Shown here: positions 16,076-25,032 of the stretch, one piece after another | Layout of the letters: every line of letters starts with the position of its first letter | Position numbering within the stretch: the stretch's first letter is position 1 | DNA from: an uncultured Kiritimatiellota bacterium | GTDB lineage: Bacteria > Verrucomicrobiota > Kiritimatiellia > RFP12 > UBA1067 | NCBI GenBank assembly: GCA_934635225.1 | Contig: CAKTYZ010000017.1 | Coordinates: forward strand, 1-64,000 | Reading direction: 5' to 3' | DNA length: 64,000 nucleotides | Position numbers and translations under genes: made by a program | The notes under the pieces: generated by a model | What the model saw: the letters and a program-made list of their open reading frames with translations, nothing else | Databases searched by the model: none | Told to the model about the DNA's origin: nothing

Positions 16076-18067
16076 ATGGGAATCGACTACAAAAAAGAGT
16101 TCTTTGACCGCGACTACACGGCGCGCGAGGCGTATGGACGTGCTTGGAAATACGCGCGAAAGTATAAGTTCCGGATTACGATCGGCATAATCTGCGGCAT
16201 GCTGACGGCTGGTACGCTTGTGCCGATTTTCACGATTGTTCAGCCGGCTCTTGAGAAGGTGAGCCGGACGGAGCGGCTGGAAGCATTGAAGGCGGAGCTT
16301 TCCGAATTGGGGAAAGAAGGACAAGAGATAAGGGAGGAAGGGGGATCCCCGGACGAGGTGTCCGCTCTGGGAAGGTCCAAGATGATGCGTGAGATGAAAC
16401 GCGCGTCGCAGATGCCAAGCTGGTATCCCAAAGCGAAGGCACTTGCCGACAAGCTGGGCATTCCGCTTGAACAGGAGGATGGCGCGATGGGTGGTGCCCT
16501 TGTCCTGATGGCGGTAATTGGCATTCCTCTTGTCGCGCTTTTGCGGTTGGGTCTCATCTTCCTCAATCAGTATTGCCTGACATGGTCCGCCTCGCGTGTG
16601 GTGATGGACCTTCGTCAGGATCTTCTGCGCAAGATTCAGGAGCAGTCGATCCAATTCCACGGCCGGATTGACGTTGGTCAGCTGATGACGCGTGCAACGG
16701 GCGATCCGCAGGTCATGCAGTCGATCATCCAGACGATGCTGGCCGAGCTTTGCCGTGCGCCGTTTGAGATATTCGTCGCCGTTTCCTTCATCATCTGGTT
16801 CGCGATCGCAAACAACATGCTCGCAACGCTGGGCATCATCGCGCTTGCGATGCCGGCGTTCATGTTGCCCGTTTGTGGGCTCGGAAAGACGATTCGGAAG
16901 TGGTCTCGTCGGACGTTGGAGAAGAGCTCTGTCGTCGGTTCGCGCATCCATGAGATTCTGACTTGTATCCGCGTTGTCAAGGCATATGACACTGAGTCGT
17001 ATGAAAACGAGAAGTATGCGCAGGTCAACCGCAAACTGTTTGGGACGAATATGCGCGCCGTTCGTTGGGGGCTTGTCGTGAGCCCGACGATTGAGACGAT
17101 TGGCATTATCCTTATTTGTGCTTTCCTTGTCTGGTGCTTCGCCACTCATGTCACGCTTGCGAATGTCATTCCGATGCTTGCGCCGCTTCTTCTGATTTAC
17201 AAGCCAATCAAGCAGATGGCGTCCTTGCAGGTCTCTATTGAGACGGCGCAGGCTTCGCTTCAGCGAATCTGGTCGCTGATGGATGTGGATATGCGCCTTC
17301 CCGAGAAGGCGGACGCGGCGGCAAAAGCGTCCTTTGACGACAGGATCGTTTTCGATGACGTCTCGTTTCGCTATGATACGGCCGATCATGACGCCGTGTC
17401 CCATGCGTCGTTCGAGATTCTGCGAGGCAAGATGGTTGCCGTCGTGGGCGGAACCGGGAGCGGAAAGACGACGATGTCGGGCCTCTTGGCGCGCTTCTTC
17501 GATCCGCAATCGGGCCGGATTATGATGGACGGCGTGGATTTGCGCGATCTGCGCATTTGCGATCTGCGTAGGCTCATAGGTTCTGTCCAGCAGGAGACGA
17601 TACTCTTCAATGACACAATTGAGGAGAACATCCGCTATGGAACGCATCAAGCGACGCATGACGAAATCGTGGCGGCGGCGAAGATGGCGAATGCCCATGA
17701 GTTCATCATGAGCCAGCCTGAGGGATATGCGCGGATTTGCGGAGAAAAGGGCTTTGCGCTTTCAGGCGGCGAACGCCAGCGCATTGCGATTGCGCGCGCG
17801 ATTTTGCGCAATCCGCCAATTCTCATCCTGGACGAGGCGACGAGCGCGCTTGACACCGTGACGGAAAAACTCGTACAGGATGCTCTCAACAACTTGATGA
17901 AGAATCGCACGGTCTTTGCGATTGCGCATCGGCTCTCGACGATTCGCAATGCAGATCTCATCCTTGTCATGGAACACGGGAAGATCGTTGAGCGCGGCAC
18001 TCATGATGAGCTGCTGTCCGAGGATGGCGTCTATCGTAGGCTCTGCGAAATGCAGCGGACGAATTGA
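16076..18067 (+). CDS. ABC exporter, MsbA/lipid-export type
   Basis: 663 residues: six transmembrane helices followed by an ATPase domain, so it works as a homodimer. The nucleotide-binding domain has Walker A VGGTGSGKTT, the Q-loop SVQQETILFND, signature LSGGERQRIAIARAI, Walker B ILILDEATSALD and the H-loop AIAHRLSTI. Between the first and second helices (about residues 60-140) there is a charged, Glu/Lys-rich extra segment (LEALKAELSELGKEGQEIRE, and more) that ordinary MsbA proteins lack; it is predicted to lie in the periplasm. MsbA-like proteins flip lipid A core; an export role for lipids or lipopolysaccharide is likely but other hydrophobic substrates are possible. Confidence 0.88.
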   Translation: MGIDYKKEFFDRDYTAREAYGRAWKYARKYKFRITIGIICGMLTAGTLVPIFTIVQPALEKVSRTERLEALKAELSELGKEGQEIREEGGSPDEVSALGRSKMMREMKRASQMPSWYPKAKALADKLGIPLEQEDGAMGGALVLMAVIGIPLVALLRLGLIFLNQYCLTWSASRVVMDLRQDLLRKIQEQSIQFHGRIDVGQLMTRATGDPQVMQSIIQTMLAELCRAPFEIFVAVSFIIWFAIANNMLATLGIIALAMPAFMLPVCGLGKTIRKWSRRTLEKSSVVGSRIHEILTCIRVVKAYDTESYENEKYAQVNRKLFGTNMRAVRWGLVVSPTIETIGIILICAFLVWCFATHVTLANVIPMLAPLLLIYKPIKQMASLQVSIETAQASLQRIWSLMDVDMRLPEKADAAAKASFDDRIVFDDVSFRYDTADHDAVSHASFEILRGKMVAVVGGTGSGKTTMSGLLARFFDPQSGRIMMDGVDLRDLRICDLRRLIGSVQQETILFNDTIEENIRYGTHQATHDEIVAAAKMANAHEFIMSQPEGYARICGEKGFALSGGERQRIAIARAILRNPPILILDEATSALDTVTEKLVQDALNNLMKNRTVFAIAHRLSTIRNADLILVMEHGKIVERGTHDELLSEDGVYRRLCEMQRTN

Positions 18068-18093
18068 AGCGGCGGTGGAAGGGATGATCTGAG

Positions 18094-19761
18094 ATGAAGA
18101 CGATGCAGATTGCGCTTGCGACACTTGTTGCCGGCCTTTGCGTGGTCGGGACTCTCGCAGATTTGGCAGAGCTGGGCTTCAAGGAGACGACGCTTCCGTT
18201 GCTGCCGGAAGAGAAGTGGTGGGGCGGCGCAGGAGGCGACGGGCAGAATCAGCCTTATGGTGCGACTTCATCGACGCGAATGATGGATTTGCGTGTTCAC
18301 GGCAATACGTCCGCACCTCTGCTTGTCTCATCTCGTGGACGTTTTGTCTGGTGTGAAAGGCCGTTTGCCTATCAGTTCACGAATGGCGTGTTGCGTCTTC
18401 ATGTGCGTGAGTCCGCTTCCCTTGAAGTCGAGAAGCCCGGCGAAACGCTTCGTGAAGCCTATCTGGCGCTTGCGGCACGGCACTTGCGTTTTGACGGGAA
18501 GCTTCCGCCGGAGATATTCTTCTCGAAACCGCAGTGGAACAACTGGATCGAGATCTTCCTCTGCGGCATGAATCAGAAGAGCGCGGACGACTATGCGCGT
18601 GAACTCGCCGAGAGCGGTTTCCCTTGTGGCGTCTACATGATGGACGGTGGATGGCCGACGCATCAGGGCGCCTACGAATTCTATGCGAAGGACTTTCCGG
18701 ACCCCAAGGGAATGTTCGCGCGCATTCGGTCGCACGGTTGGATCCCCCTGATCTGGACGGCGCATTTCGTTTCGCCGGACAGCCGCGAATACAAGTGCTT
18801 GCGGTATCACAAGAAGCTGAATGGGCTGGATTATTTGGCCTATCGTGCAAAGCCGGGCAGCAAGGAGGCCGGCGTTGTCCGCTGGTGGAGTGGAATCAGC
18901 GCGATTTACGATCTCACGAAGCCGGACGCGCGAGACTACTATGTCAAGACCCTTCGTGACTTTGCCGCCGCTTACGGAATTGCCGGATTCAAGTTTGATG
19001 CGGGTGATCCGAAGATGTTCGCGGAAGACATTCGCTTCTTCGACGAAGAGGCGGAAGGCGTTGACTATACGCGGCTCTATGCCGAACTCGCTGCGCAGGA
19101 GTTTCCCTATCATGAGATTCGCGTCAGCTGGAAGTGCGGCGGTCTTCCGCTGGTGACGCGTCTGCCGGATCGCGCTCACTCGTGGGCGTCGCAGCGGACG
19201 ATTATCCCGCAGATCATTGCAGCAGGGCTGCTCGGTTGCCCCTATTCGGTTGCGGATATGGTCGGTGGTGGCATGGAGGTGTCCTTTGTGGGCGTTCCGC
19301 TTGATGAAAAGCTTGTCTTGCGTTCGGCTGCACTTCATGCGCTTATGCCGATGATGCAGTTCTCGTTGGCTCCATGGCGGCGCCTCTCTCCAGATGGCGT
19401 GAAGGTCTGTCGGCAGTTTGCGACGTTGCACGAGGCGTTCGCGCCGTATATTCTGGCTTGTGCGCGCGAAGCCTCCAGGACTGGTGCGCCGATCGTCCGT
19501 GCGATGGAATATGAATTCCCAAATGAGCGGTTTGTCCAGTCTCGGAGTCAGTTCATGTTGGGGAAACGGTATCTGGTGGCGCCAGTCATGAATGCAGACG
19601 ATTCGACTGTTGTGGAGTTGCCTCCCGGAACATGGACGGATGATTTGGGGACCAGTTATGAAGGACCGCAGACGCTCGAGCTCAGGGACGTTCCCATTTC
19701 ACGTCTGCCGCGCTTCGAGCGGGCACCGGCCCCCTTGATTTGTGAGAATGAGGAGGACTGA
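18094..19761 (+). CDS. Exported glycoside hydrolase family 31
   Basis: 555 residues with a signal peptide (MQIALATLVAGLCVVGTLA). The N-terminal beta-domain (to about residue 140) is followed by a (beta/alpha)8 barrel. Key sites are WNNWIEIFL and VYMMDGGWPTHQGAYEF at the start of the barrel, and GIAGFKFDAGDPKMF with the Asp nucleophile. RAHSWASQRTIIPQIIAAGL leads to the likely acid/base region. The KFDAG signature resembles the MYORG/alpha-galactosidase branch of GH31 more than classical alpha-glucosidases, which have WxDMNE. It sits 26 bases behind the ABC exporter and directly upstream of proA, with AGGAGG at the end of its own frame serving proA. Likely role: periplasmic release of alpha-linked sugars from plant or mucin glycans. 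Confidence 0.87.
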   Translation: MKTMQIALATLVAGLCVVGTLADLAELGFKETTLPLLPEEKWWGGAGGDGQNQPYGATSSTRMMDLRVHGNTSAPLLVSSRGRFVWCERPFAYQFTNGVLRLHVRESASLEVEKPGETLREAYLALAARHLRFDGKLPPEIFFSKPQWNNWIEIFLCGMNQKSADDYARELAESGFPCGVYMMDGGWPTHQGAYEFYAKDFPDPKGMFARIRSHGWIPLIWTAHFVSPDSREYKCLRYHKKLNGLDYLAYRAKPGSKEAGVVRWWSGISAIYDLTKPDARDYYVKTLRDFAAAYGIAGFKFDAGDPKMFAEDIRFFDEEAEGVDYTRLYAELAAQEFPYHEIRVSWKCGGLPLVTRLPDRAHSWASQRTIIPQIIAAGLLGCPYSVADMVGGGMEVSFVGVPLDEKLVLRSAALHALMPMMQFSLAPWRRLSPDGVKVCRQFATLHEAFAPYILACAREASRTGAPIVRAMEYEFPNERFVQSRSQFMLGKRYLVAPVMNADDSTVVELPPGTWTDDLGTSYEGPQTLELRDVPISRLPRFERAPAPLICENEED

Positions 19762-19762
19762 G

Positions 19763-20983
19763 ATGAAAGACGTGGTGGATGTTCATGCCGTCGTTCGTGA
19801 TCTCGCCGTGCGGGCAAGATCGGCTTCGGCCTTGCTTGTCAGAATGACAACGGCTGAGAAGAACGCGTTGCTCCAGAGGATCGCCGAGATGCTGGAGGCG
19901 CGGCATGATGTGATTGTCGCCGCGAATGAAAGAGACGTCGCTCAGGCGAGGGCGAATGGATTGTCCGAGGCGATGGTGGACCGTCTAGAGTTGACCGAGG
20001 TGCGCTTCCGCGGAATGGTTGAGGGTGTCCAGACTGTCGCGCAGCTGGCGGACCCTGTCGGAGAGACGATTTGGGCGCGCAAACGACCGAGTGGCATCAC
20101 GATTCGCAAGGTGCGTGTTCCGTTTGGCGTAATCGCCGTCGTTTTCGAGAGTCGCCCGAATGTTCTCGTTGATACGGCGGCGCTTTGCCTGAAGACGGGC
20201 AATGCCGTGGTCTTGCGCGGCGGCAAAGAGGCGATTGAGACAAATCGCGTGTTGGCGCAGACTGTCAAGGAAGGGTTGGGCGATTGGGCGGAAGCTGTGC
20301 AGTTCGTAGACATTCTCGATCATGCGGCCGTCAGGGAACTCGTGCGCGCCGTCGGTCTGGTCGATGTTGCGATTCCGCGTGGCGGTGAGCGACTCATCCG
20401 CGCAATGTGCGAGGCGGCTCTTGTCCCCGTATTGAAGCACTACAAGGGCGTTTGCCATGTCTATGTGGACGACAAGGCTGATCTTGCGATGGCGCTTGCG
20501 ATCCTCGACAATGCGAAAGTCCAGCGGCCGAGCGCCTGCAACGCGGCGGAGTGTCTGCTCGTTCACGAAAAGCTTGCGCCGATCTTCTTGCCGATGGTGC
20601 GGGCTTGGGCGAAAGATAGGGGCGTGACCTTGCATGATGGCGCGGACGTGGATTGGGAACGCGAGTTCTTGTCTTTGGAGATGAACGTCGGCACCGTTCG
20701 CGATTATCGCGCGGCAATTGACCACGTCAATCGCCATGCCTCGCATCACTCGGATTGCATTGTGACAAATGACGCCTCGCGTGCGCAGGAGTTCTTGCGC
20801 GATGTCGATTCGGCATGTGTCTATCACAATGTCTCGACGCGTTTCACGGATGGTGGGGAGTTTGGCATGGGCGCGGAGATTGGCATCTCGACGGACAAGC
20901 TTCACGCGCGCGGACCGATGGGGCTGGAGGAACTGACGACCTACAAGTATCTTGTCACGGGCGACGGAGTCGTCAGAAGATAA
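19763..20983 (+). CDS. proA: Glutamate-5-semialdehyde dehydrogenase (gamma-glutamyl phosphate reductase)
   Basis: 406 residues from the ATG at 19763, preceded by AGGAGG (19751-19756). Second step of proline synthesis: NADPH-dependent reduction of gamma-glutamyl phosphate. Family signatures: ANERDVAQARANGL, RVPFGVIAVVFESRPNVLVD, LRGGKEAIETN, IPRGGERLIR, KVQRPSACNAAECLLVH with the catalytic Cys, and the C-terminal DGGEFGMGAEIGISTDKLHARGPMGL. The reading frame is intact. proB is not in the window. The gene follows the GH31 gene by one base and seems to belong to the same operon, although the functions are unrelated. Confidence 0.96.
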   Translation: MKDVVDVHAVVRDLAVRARSASALLVRMTTAEKNALLQRIAEMLEARHDVIVAANERDVAQARANGLSEAMVDRLELTEVRFRGMVEGVQTVAQLADPVGETIWARKRPSGITIRKVRVPFGVIAVVFESRPNVLVDTAALCLKTGNAVVLRGGKEAIETNRVLAQTVKEGLGDWAEAVQFVDILDHAAVRELVRAVGLVDVAIPRGGERLIRAMCEAALVPVLKHYKGVCHVYVDDKADLAMALAILDNAKVQRPSACNAAECLLVHEKLAPIFLPMVRAWAKDRGVTLHDGADVDWEREFLSLEMNVGTVRDYRAAIDHVNRHASHHSDCIVTNDASRAQEFLRDVDSACVYHNVSTRFTDGGEFGMGAEIGISTDKLHARGPMGLEELTTYKYLVTGDGVVRR

Positions 20984-21015
20984 GGCGGAGAGCGCAAAGG
21001 GAGGGGAGGGAAGAA

Positions 21016-21528
21016 ATGAAGAAGGCCTTTGCCATTTTATCACTTGTGTCCTTCATGCCTCTCGTGGCCGTTGCCGCTGAGGGCGGCAACACGAGCCTCG
21101 ACGGGAGCTATGCAGGCGTTTCGGGCGTAATGACGCTGCCGCAGGGCGGCTCACGTCTGCGTCGTCTTGGCGGCGTGGCGGTTCGAGGGGGTATGTATCT
21201 CTCGGACTTCTGGGCGATTGAGGGCGATGTCTCTTGGCAGGAAAACGTCGCTGGATTTGGCGTTTCGACGCTTGTTCATGCGCAGTCTTGGGCAGTTTAT
21301 GGCGACCTCTTTGGCTATTCCGCTTTTGACCCGTTCATGACCGTGGGCGCATGTGGCTGGCTGGACTCGCATGATGTCGGGCAGGTTGGGCCACAGGTTG
21401 GGGTGGGTGCGTTCTACCACTTAGACGACAACTGGTCGATTCGGATGGAGACGACGGCAACGCTGGGTCTTGAATCGGATGTTGAGGTGGTCTATGCCGT
21501 CTCGGTCGGAGTCCAATATGGGTTTTAG
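21016..21528 (+). CDS. Small outer-membrane beta-barrel protein
   Basis: 170 residues. Start at 21016 has GGGGAGGG upstream. A signal peptide (AFAILSLVSFMPLVAVAA) precedes a short barrel made of about eight strands with amphipathic pattern (LGGVAVRGGMYLSDFWAIEG, WAVYGDLFGYSAFDPFMTVG, VVYAVSVGVQYGF). The last residue is Phe, as required for outer-membrane insertion. It resembles OmpW/OmpA-like small barrels, but no precise family can be named. It lies between proA and hslO, with short gaps. Confidence 0.7.
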   Translation: MKKAFAILSLVSFMPLVAVAAEGGNTSLDGSYAGVSGVMTLPQGGSRLRRLGGVAVRGGMYLSDFWAIEGDVSWQENVAGFGVSTLVHAQSWAVYGDLFGYSAFDPFMTVGACGWLDSHDVGQVGPQVGVGAFYHLDDNWSIRMETTATLGLESDVEVVYAVSVGVQYGF

Positions 21529-21549
21529 CGCGGAAGGGAAGGGCGGAGC

Positions 21550-22356
21550 ATGCTGAAGGACTGTCGTGAAGAATGGTATGACCCGGAGAAGAAAGTCTCT
21601 GTGACGTTGGTTGACGTGACGCGTGCGGCACAAGACCTCGCCCGTGCGCATTTGTGCGGGCCAACGGCGGCGTATTATCTGGCCAGGGGCCTTGCGGCGG
21701 CGGCGTTGCTGGGTGCGGAAATGAGCGAAGCGGACGAGACGGTCGCCGTTCAGCTGAAGTGCACGGGGCCACTTGGCGGGCTTAATGTTGAATGTTCGCG
21801 CGAAGGGACGCTGCGCGGCTACACGGAGAAGAAAATCCTGGATGGCCTTGATGGAATGGGCGCACCGAAAGACAAGACTGCACTGGGTGATTGCCAGATT
21901 CAGGTCACGCACTCGATTCCCGGGCGTATTCTTTCGCAAGGCATCTCAAACTCCCTCGACGGCTATCTGGCGGGGTCGCTTCAGCGCAAGGCAACCATCC
22001 GGCTTGAGGTCTCCGTTTCAGATGAGGTTGAGATTCTGGAAGCGCGCGGCATGCTCATCGAAGAGTTGCCGGATGGAAAGGACACGGGCATTTTGGGCGT
22101 TCGTTTCAAGTCGTTGGCGGTCACGGAACGCAATCTTCTCAGGCAGTTGGGGCTTGAAAAGGCGGAACTTAAGAAGACGTCGCCGTTGTCATTCAAGTGC
22201 CGCTGTTCGCTGGAACGTGCGGCGGAAATGCTGGCGTCGCTTGATGAAGAGGAGAGGAAGGCGCTCCCCCCGACGATTGACATAACCTGTCACATGTGTG
22301 GCAAGACCTATACGGTGAGGACTTCGGTTAGCCATGAGACATCGGGTTTGGGTTGA
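21550..22356 (+). CDS. hslO: Redox-regulated chaperone Hsp33
   Basis: 268 residues. The chaperone domain has AAALLGAEM, LKCTGPLGGLNVECSREGTLRGY and LGDCQIQVTHSIPGRI. The C-terminal redox switch contains KCRCSLERAAEML and TCHMCGKTYTV, the CxC and CxxC pairs that bind zinc when reduced and form disulphides on oxidation. Hsp33 protects proteins in the cytoplasm during oxidative stress. The last 23 bases overlap the alanine racemase gene in another frame, so the two are coupled. Confidence 0.95.
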   Translation: MLKDCREEWYDPEKKVSVTLVDVTRAAQDLARAHLCGPTAAYYLARGLAAAALLGAEMSEADETVAVQLKCTGPLGGLNVECSREGTLRGYTEKKILDGLDGMGAPKDKTALGDCQIQVTHSIPGRILSQGISNSLDGYLAGSLQRKATIRLEVSVSDEVEILEARGMLIEELPDGKDTGILGVRFKSLAVTERNLLRQLGLEKAELKKTSPLSFKCRCSLERAAEMLASLDEEERKALPPTIDITCHMCGKTYTVRTSVSHETSGLG

Positions 22357-23539
22357 GATCGACTTGAAGGCGCTTGTCGCCAACTATCGCAAGATCGCCG
22401 TGCGCATGCGCCCGGCCAAGGTCTTGTGCGTTCTCAAGGCGAATGCCTACGGGCTGGGCGTCGCCGCGTATGCAAAGGCTTTGGCTGAGGCAGGCTGCAC
22501 GAACTTCGGCGTTGCCGAGCCGTATGAGGCGATGGAGCTGCTGGGAGTCTTGAAGAAGGGCGCGAAGACGGCGGTTGATGTCCAGATTCTCTCGTCGATT
22601 CTGCCGGATGAGATTTACGAAATGGTGAAGGCCGGCGTGATTCTCCCGGTGACGGACCTTGAGACGGCGAAACTCATTTCCGACGCGGCCGTTCGGGCGA
22701 AGAGGGTTGCGCGCGTCCACTTCAAGCTTGATACGGGCATGGGACGGCTGGGAATCCTTGCCATGGGCTTGGCAGGCGTGGAGACCGCGCTTCAAACGAT
22801 TCGTGCCGTGCGGGAACTGCCCGCGCTGGATTGCGAAGGAGTCTTCTCGCATTTTCCAATGGCTTACGATCCGAAAGATCCGTTCACGAAACGGCAGATT
22901 GCGCTTTTCAAGAAGATTGTCTCGACGGCGGCAAAGGAGGGAATCGTTTTCAAGAAGGTTCATATTGCCGCGTCGGACGGCATCAACAATTTCCCGGACT
23001 GTTCCAAGAAGCCGTTTACGCTTGTGCGCACGGGCATCAACTTGCATGGGTCATTTGATCCGTACGGGCGGAAAGCCCTGAAGGTCGAGCCGGTCCTGAC
23101 GCTGAAGACGCGCGTTGCGCAGGTGCGCGTGCTGCCGGCGGGGACGACTCTCGGATACGGGCGAACCTGGTGCCTTGCCGCGCCGACGAAAGTCGCGACG
23201 ATCTCAGCGGGATACGCGGATGGGCTTCCGCTTGCGCTCACGAATCGCGGTTTCGTTTTCATCGGCGGGCATCGCTGTCGGATTGTCGGGCGCATTTCAA
23301 TGGACTACACGACGGTGGACGTCTCGGACGTGCCGCGTGTCCGCCCGGGCGATGAAGTCGTCTGCTTTGGCAAATGCGGGCGCGATTCGATTACGCCGGA
23401 TGACTGGGCTCGCCTGAAGGGGACGCACGCCTACGACATCATCTGTTCGCTTGGGAATCGTGTGCAACGCGTGATTCGTCGTTCAAACCGTGATGCGTGT
23501 GCCTCCACGCACGTTTGTCGGGGTGGCATGCAGTGGTGA
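22334..23539 (+). CDS. alr: Alanine racemase
   Basis: 401 residues; PLP enzyme that makes D-alanine for peptidoglycan. The PLP Lys is in VLCVLKANAYGLG, the second catalytic residue Tyr in TLGYGRTWCLA, and the family sites HFKLDTGMGRLG, FSHFPMAYD, VRTGINLHG and CRIVGRISMDYTTVDVSD are all present. The C-terminal 20 residues are unconserved (DACASTHVCRGGMQW). It begins inside the end of hslO and has no separate promoter that I can see. Confidence 0.96.
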   Translation: MRHRVWVEIDLKALVANYRKIAVRMRPAKVLCVLKANAYGLGVAAYAKALAEAGCTNFGVAEPYEAMELLGVLKKGAKTAVDVQILSSILPDEIYEMVKAGVILPVTDLETAKLISDAAVRAKRVARVHFKLDTGMGRLGILAMGLAGVETALQTIRAVRELPALDCEGVFSHFPMAYDPKDPFTKRQIALFKKIVSTAAKEGIVFKKVHIAASDGINNFPDCSKKPFTLVRTGINLHGSFDPYGRKALKVEPVLTLKTRVAQVRVLPAGTTLGYGRTWCLAAPTKVATISAGYADGLPLALTNRGFVFIGGHRCRIVGRISMDYTTVDVSDVPRVRPGDEVVCFGKCGRDSITPDDWARLKGTHAYDIICSLGNRVQRVIRRSNRDACASTHVCRGGMQW

Positions 23540-23558
23540 ACGCCCCTATCCCGTTTTA

Positions 23559-23567
23559 TGATATAAT
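23559..23567 (+). promoter_or_regulatory. Extended -10 promoter of the CE15 esterase gene
   Basis: TGATATAAT at 23559-23567. It decides the start codon: the ATG at 23568 directly abuts the box and cannot be in the transcript, whereas the ATG at 23577 lies 9 bases downstream. Confidence 0.6.
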
Positions 23568-23576
23568 ATGCGTATC

Positions 23577-24974
23577 ATGAATAAGAAGATGAGCTTGATC
23601 GGGGGCCACAAGGCCCGGATTCTTGTCGCGGCAATCGCATGGGCGTGTGCGCTTCCCGTTGGGGCGGAGCCGAAGGAAGGAGAGATGGTTTGGGCGCAGG
23701 ACCGAGAGGTTTTCGTTCACCATCCGAACTATGACGCGGCGAAGATTCCGCCGTACGCGTTGGAGGATCCGTTGACGTTCCTCGACGGGCGGAAGGTGAC
23801 AAAGGAGAACTGGCCGGAACGCCGTCGAGAGATTCTTGGCATTTTCGCGCGGGAAATGTATGGCGCTGAACCGCCGGCGCCTGAGGCTGTCGTCACGGAA
23901 CTTGCCGACGAGAAGGTCGATGCGGCAGGCGGGTTTGCGATTCGTCGCCAGTATCGGATGTGGTTCAAGGCGGATCGGTCGGGCCCTTGCGTCAACTGGA
24001 TCGTCTGGATTCCGCGTTACGCGAAGAAGCCAGTGCCCGTCGCCTTGTTCCTTAATTACAATGGAAACGCCGAACTTGTCCCGGATGCGGACATTCCGCT
24101 GCTCACGAACTGGAACAGGTGGGTCGCGGAGAAAGGCGCTGGGTTCCTCGAATCGATCCGTGGCCTCCAGGCCAATCCGAACAATCGGACGCACTTCCCG
24201 ATCCAGTCGATTCTTGCGCGCGGTTACGCGGTGATGAGTGCGTGCTATTGCGACGTCTCGCCGGATCCTGACCGATTGGAGACAGACGCGAGGTTCAAGC
24301 AGAACCCTTTTGCCTATACGGGCGTCTTCGAGCTGTGGGGGCCGCGCGATTCGTCGCGCACGGACAACATCACGGCCCTTGGCGCGTGGGGCTGGGCGTT
24401 GTCGCGCGGGCTTGACCTCGCCGAACGCATTCCCGAAATTGACGCGAAGAGGTCTGTCGTGACCGGCAGCTCGCGCCTCGGCAAGGCCGCGCTCATGGCG
24501 GCGGCGCGTGACGAGCGTTTTGCCGTCTGCGTGCCGAACCAGACGGGTGGTGGCGGCGTGCCGCTTGCGAAGCGCGACTTCGGCGAGAATGTCTCGACGG
24601 AGAACCGCTACTTCACGCACTGGTACTGCACGGCCTATGCAAAGTACGCGAAGGATCCGCACAAGACGATGCCGTTCGATCAACATCTTTTCCTCGCCTG
24701 TGTCGCGCCGCGCGCCTTGCTGGTCGAGGGGTTTGACGAGCCGTGGTTTGACACCGAAGGCGAGTTCCTGTCGGTGAAGGCCGCGAGTCCGGTCTGGGAA
24801 CTCCTGCGTGGCGCGGGTCTGCCGAAGGTCGCTTGGCCGAAACCCTACGACATGTCGGCGGTCGGCCCGTTCCTCGGCTATGTCCGTCGGACGGAACGCC
24901 ACGGGCTTGTCGCGCTGGATTGGAAGTGGGCGCTGGACTTCGCGGATCGCGTTCTCGGCGCACAGGGCCTGTGA
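23577..24974 (+). CDS. Carbohydrate esterase family 15 (4-O-methyl-glucuronoyl esterase)
   Basis: 465 residues with a signal peptide (ARILVAAIAWACALPVGA). The alpha/beta-hydrolase has the CE15 nucleophile site SVVTGSSRLGKAALMAAA (Ser in GSSRxGK), the preceding region LGAWGWALSRGLDLAE, the acid-containing NQTGGGGVPLAKRDFGENV and the catalytic His in PFDQHLFLACVAPRALL. Bacterial CE15 enzymes split ester bonds between glucuronoyl groups of xylan and lignin. An exported enzyme with this activity fits the GH10 xylanase cluster 30 kb further on. The gene is probably transcribed alone. Confidence 0.88.
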   Translation: MNKKMSLIGGHKARILVAAIAWACALPVGAEPKEGEMVWAQDREVFVHHPNYDAAKIPPYALEDPLTFLDGRKVTKENWPERRREILGIFAREMYGAEPPAPEAVVTELADEKVDAAGGFAIRRQYRMWFKADRSGPCVNWIVWIPRYAKKPVPVALFLNYNGNAELVPDADIPLLTNWNRWVAEKGAGFLESIRGLQANPNNRTHFPIQSILARGYAVMSACYCDVSPDPDRLETDARFKQNPFAYTGVFELWGPRDSSRTDNITALGAWGWALSRGLDLAERIPEIDAKRSVVTGSSRLGKAALMAAARDERFAVCVPNQTGGGGVPLAKRDFGENVSTENRYFTHWYCTAYAKYAKDPHKTMPFDQHLFLACVAPRALLVEGFDEPWFDTEGEFLSVKAASPVWELLRGAGLPKVAWPKPYDMSAVGPFLGYVRRTERHGLVALDWKWALDFADRVLGAQGL

Positions 24975-25032
24975 ATGTGGCCCAGATTAATGAGATAACG
25001 CAAGGATAGGTCCTTGTCGCATTGGGGTGCCC

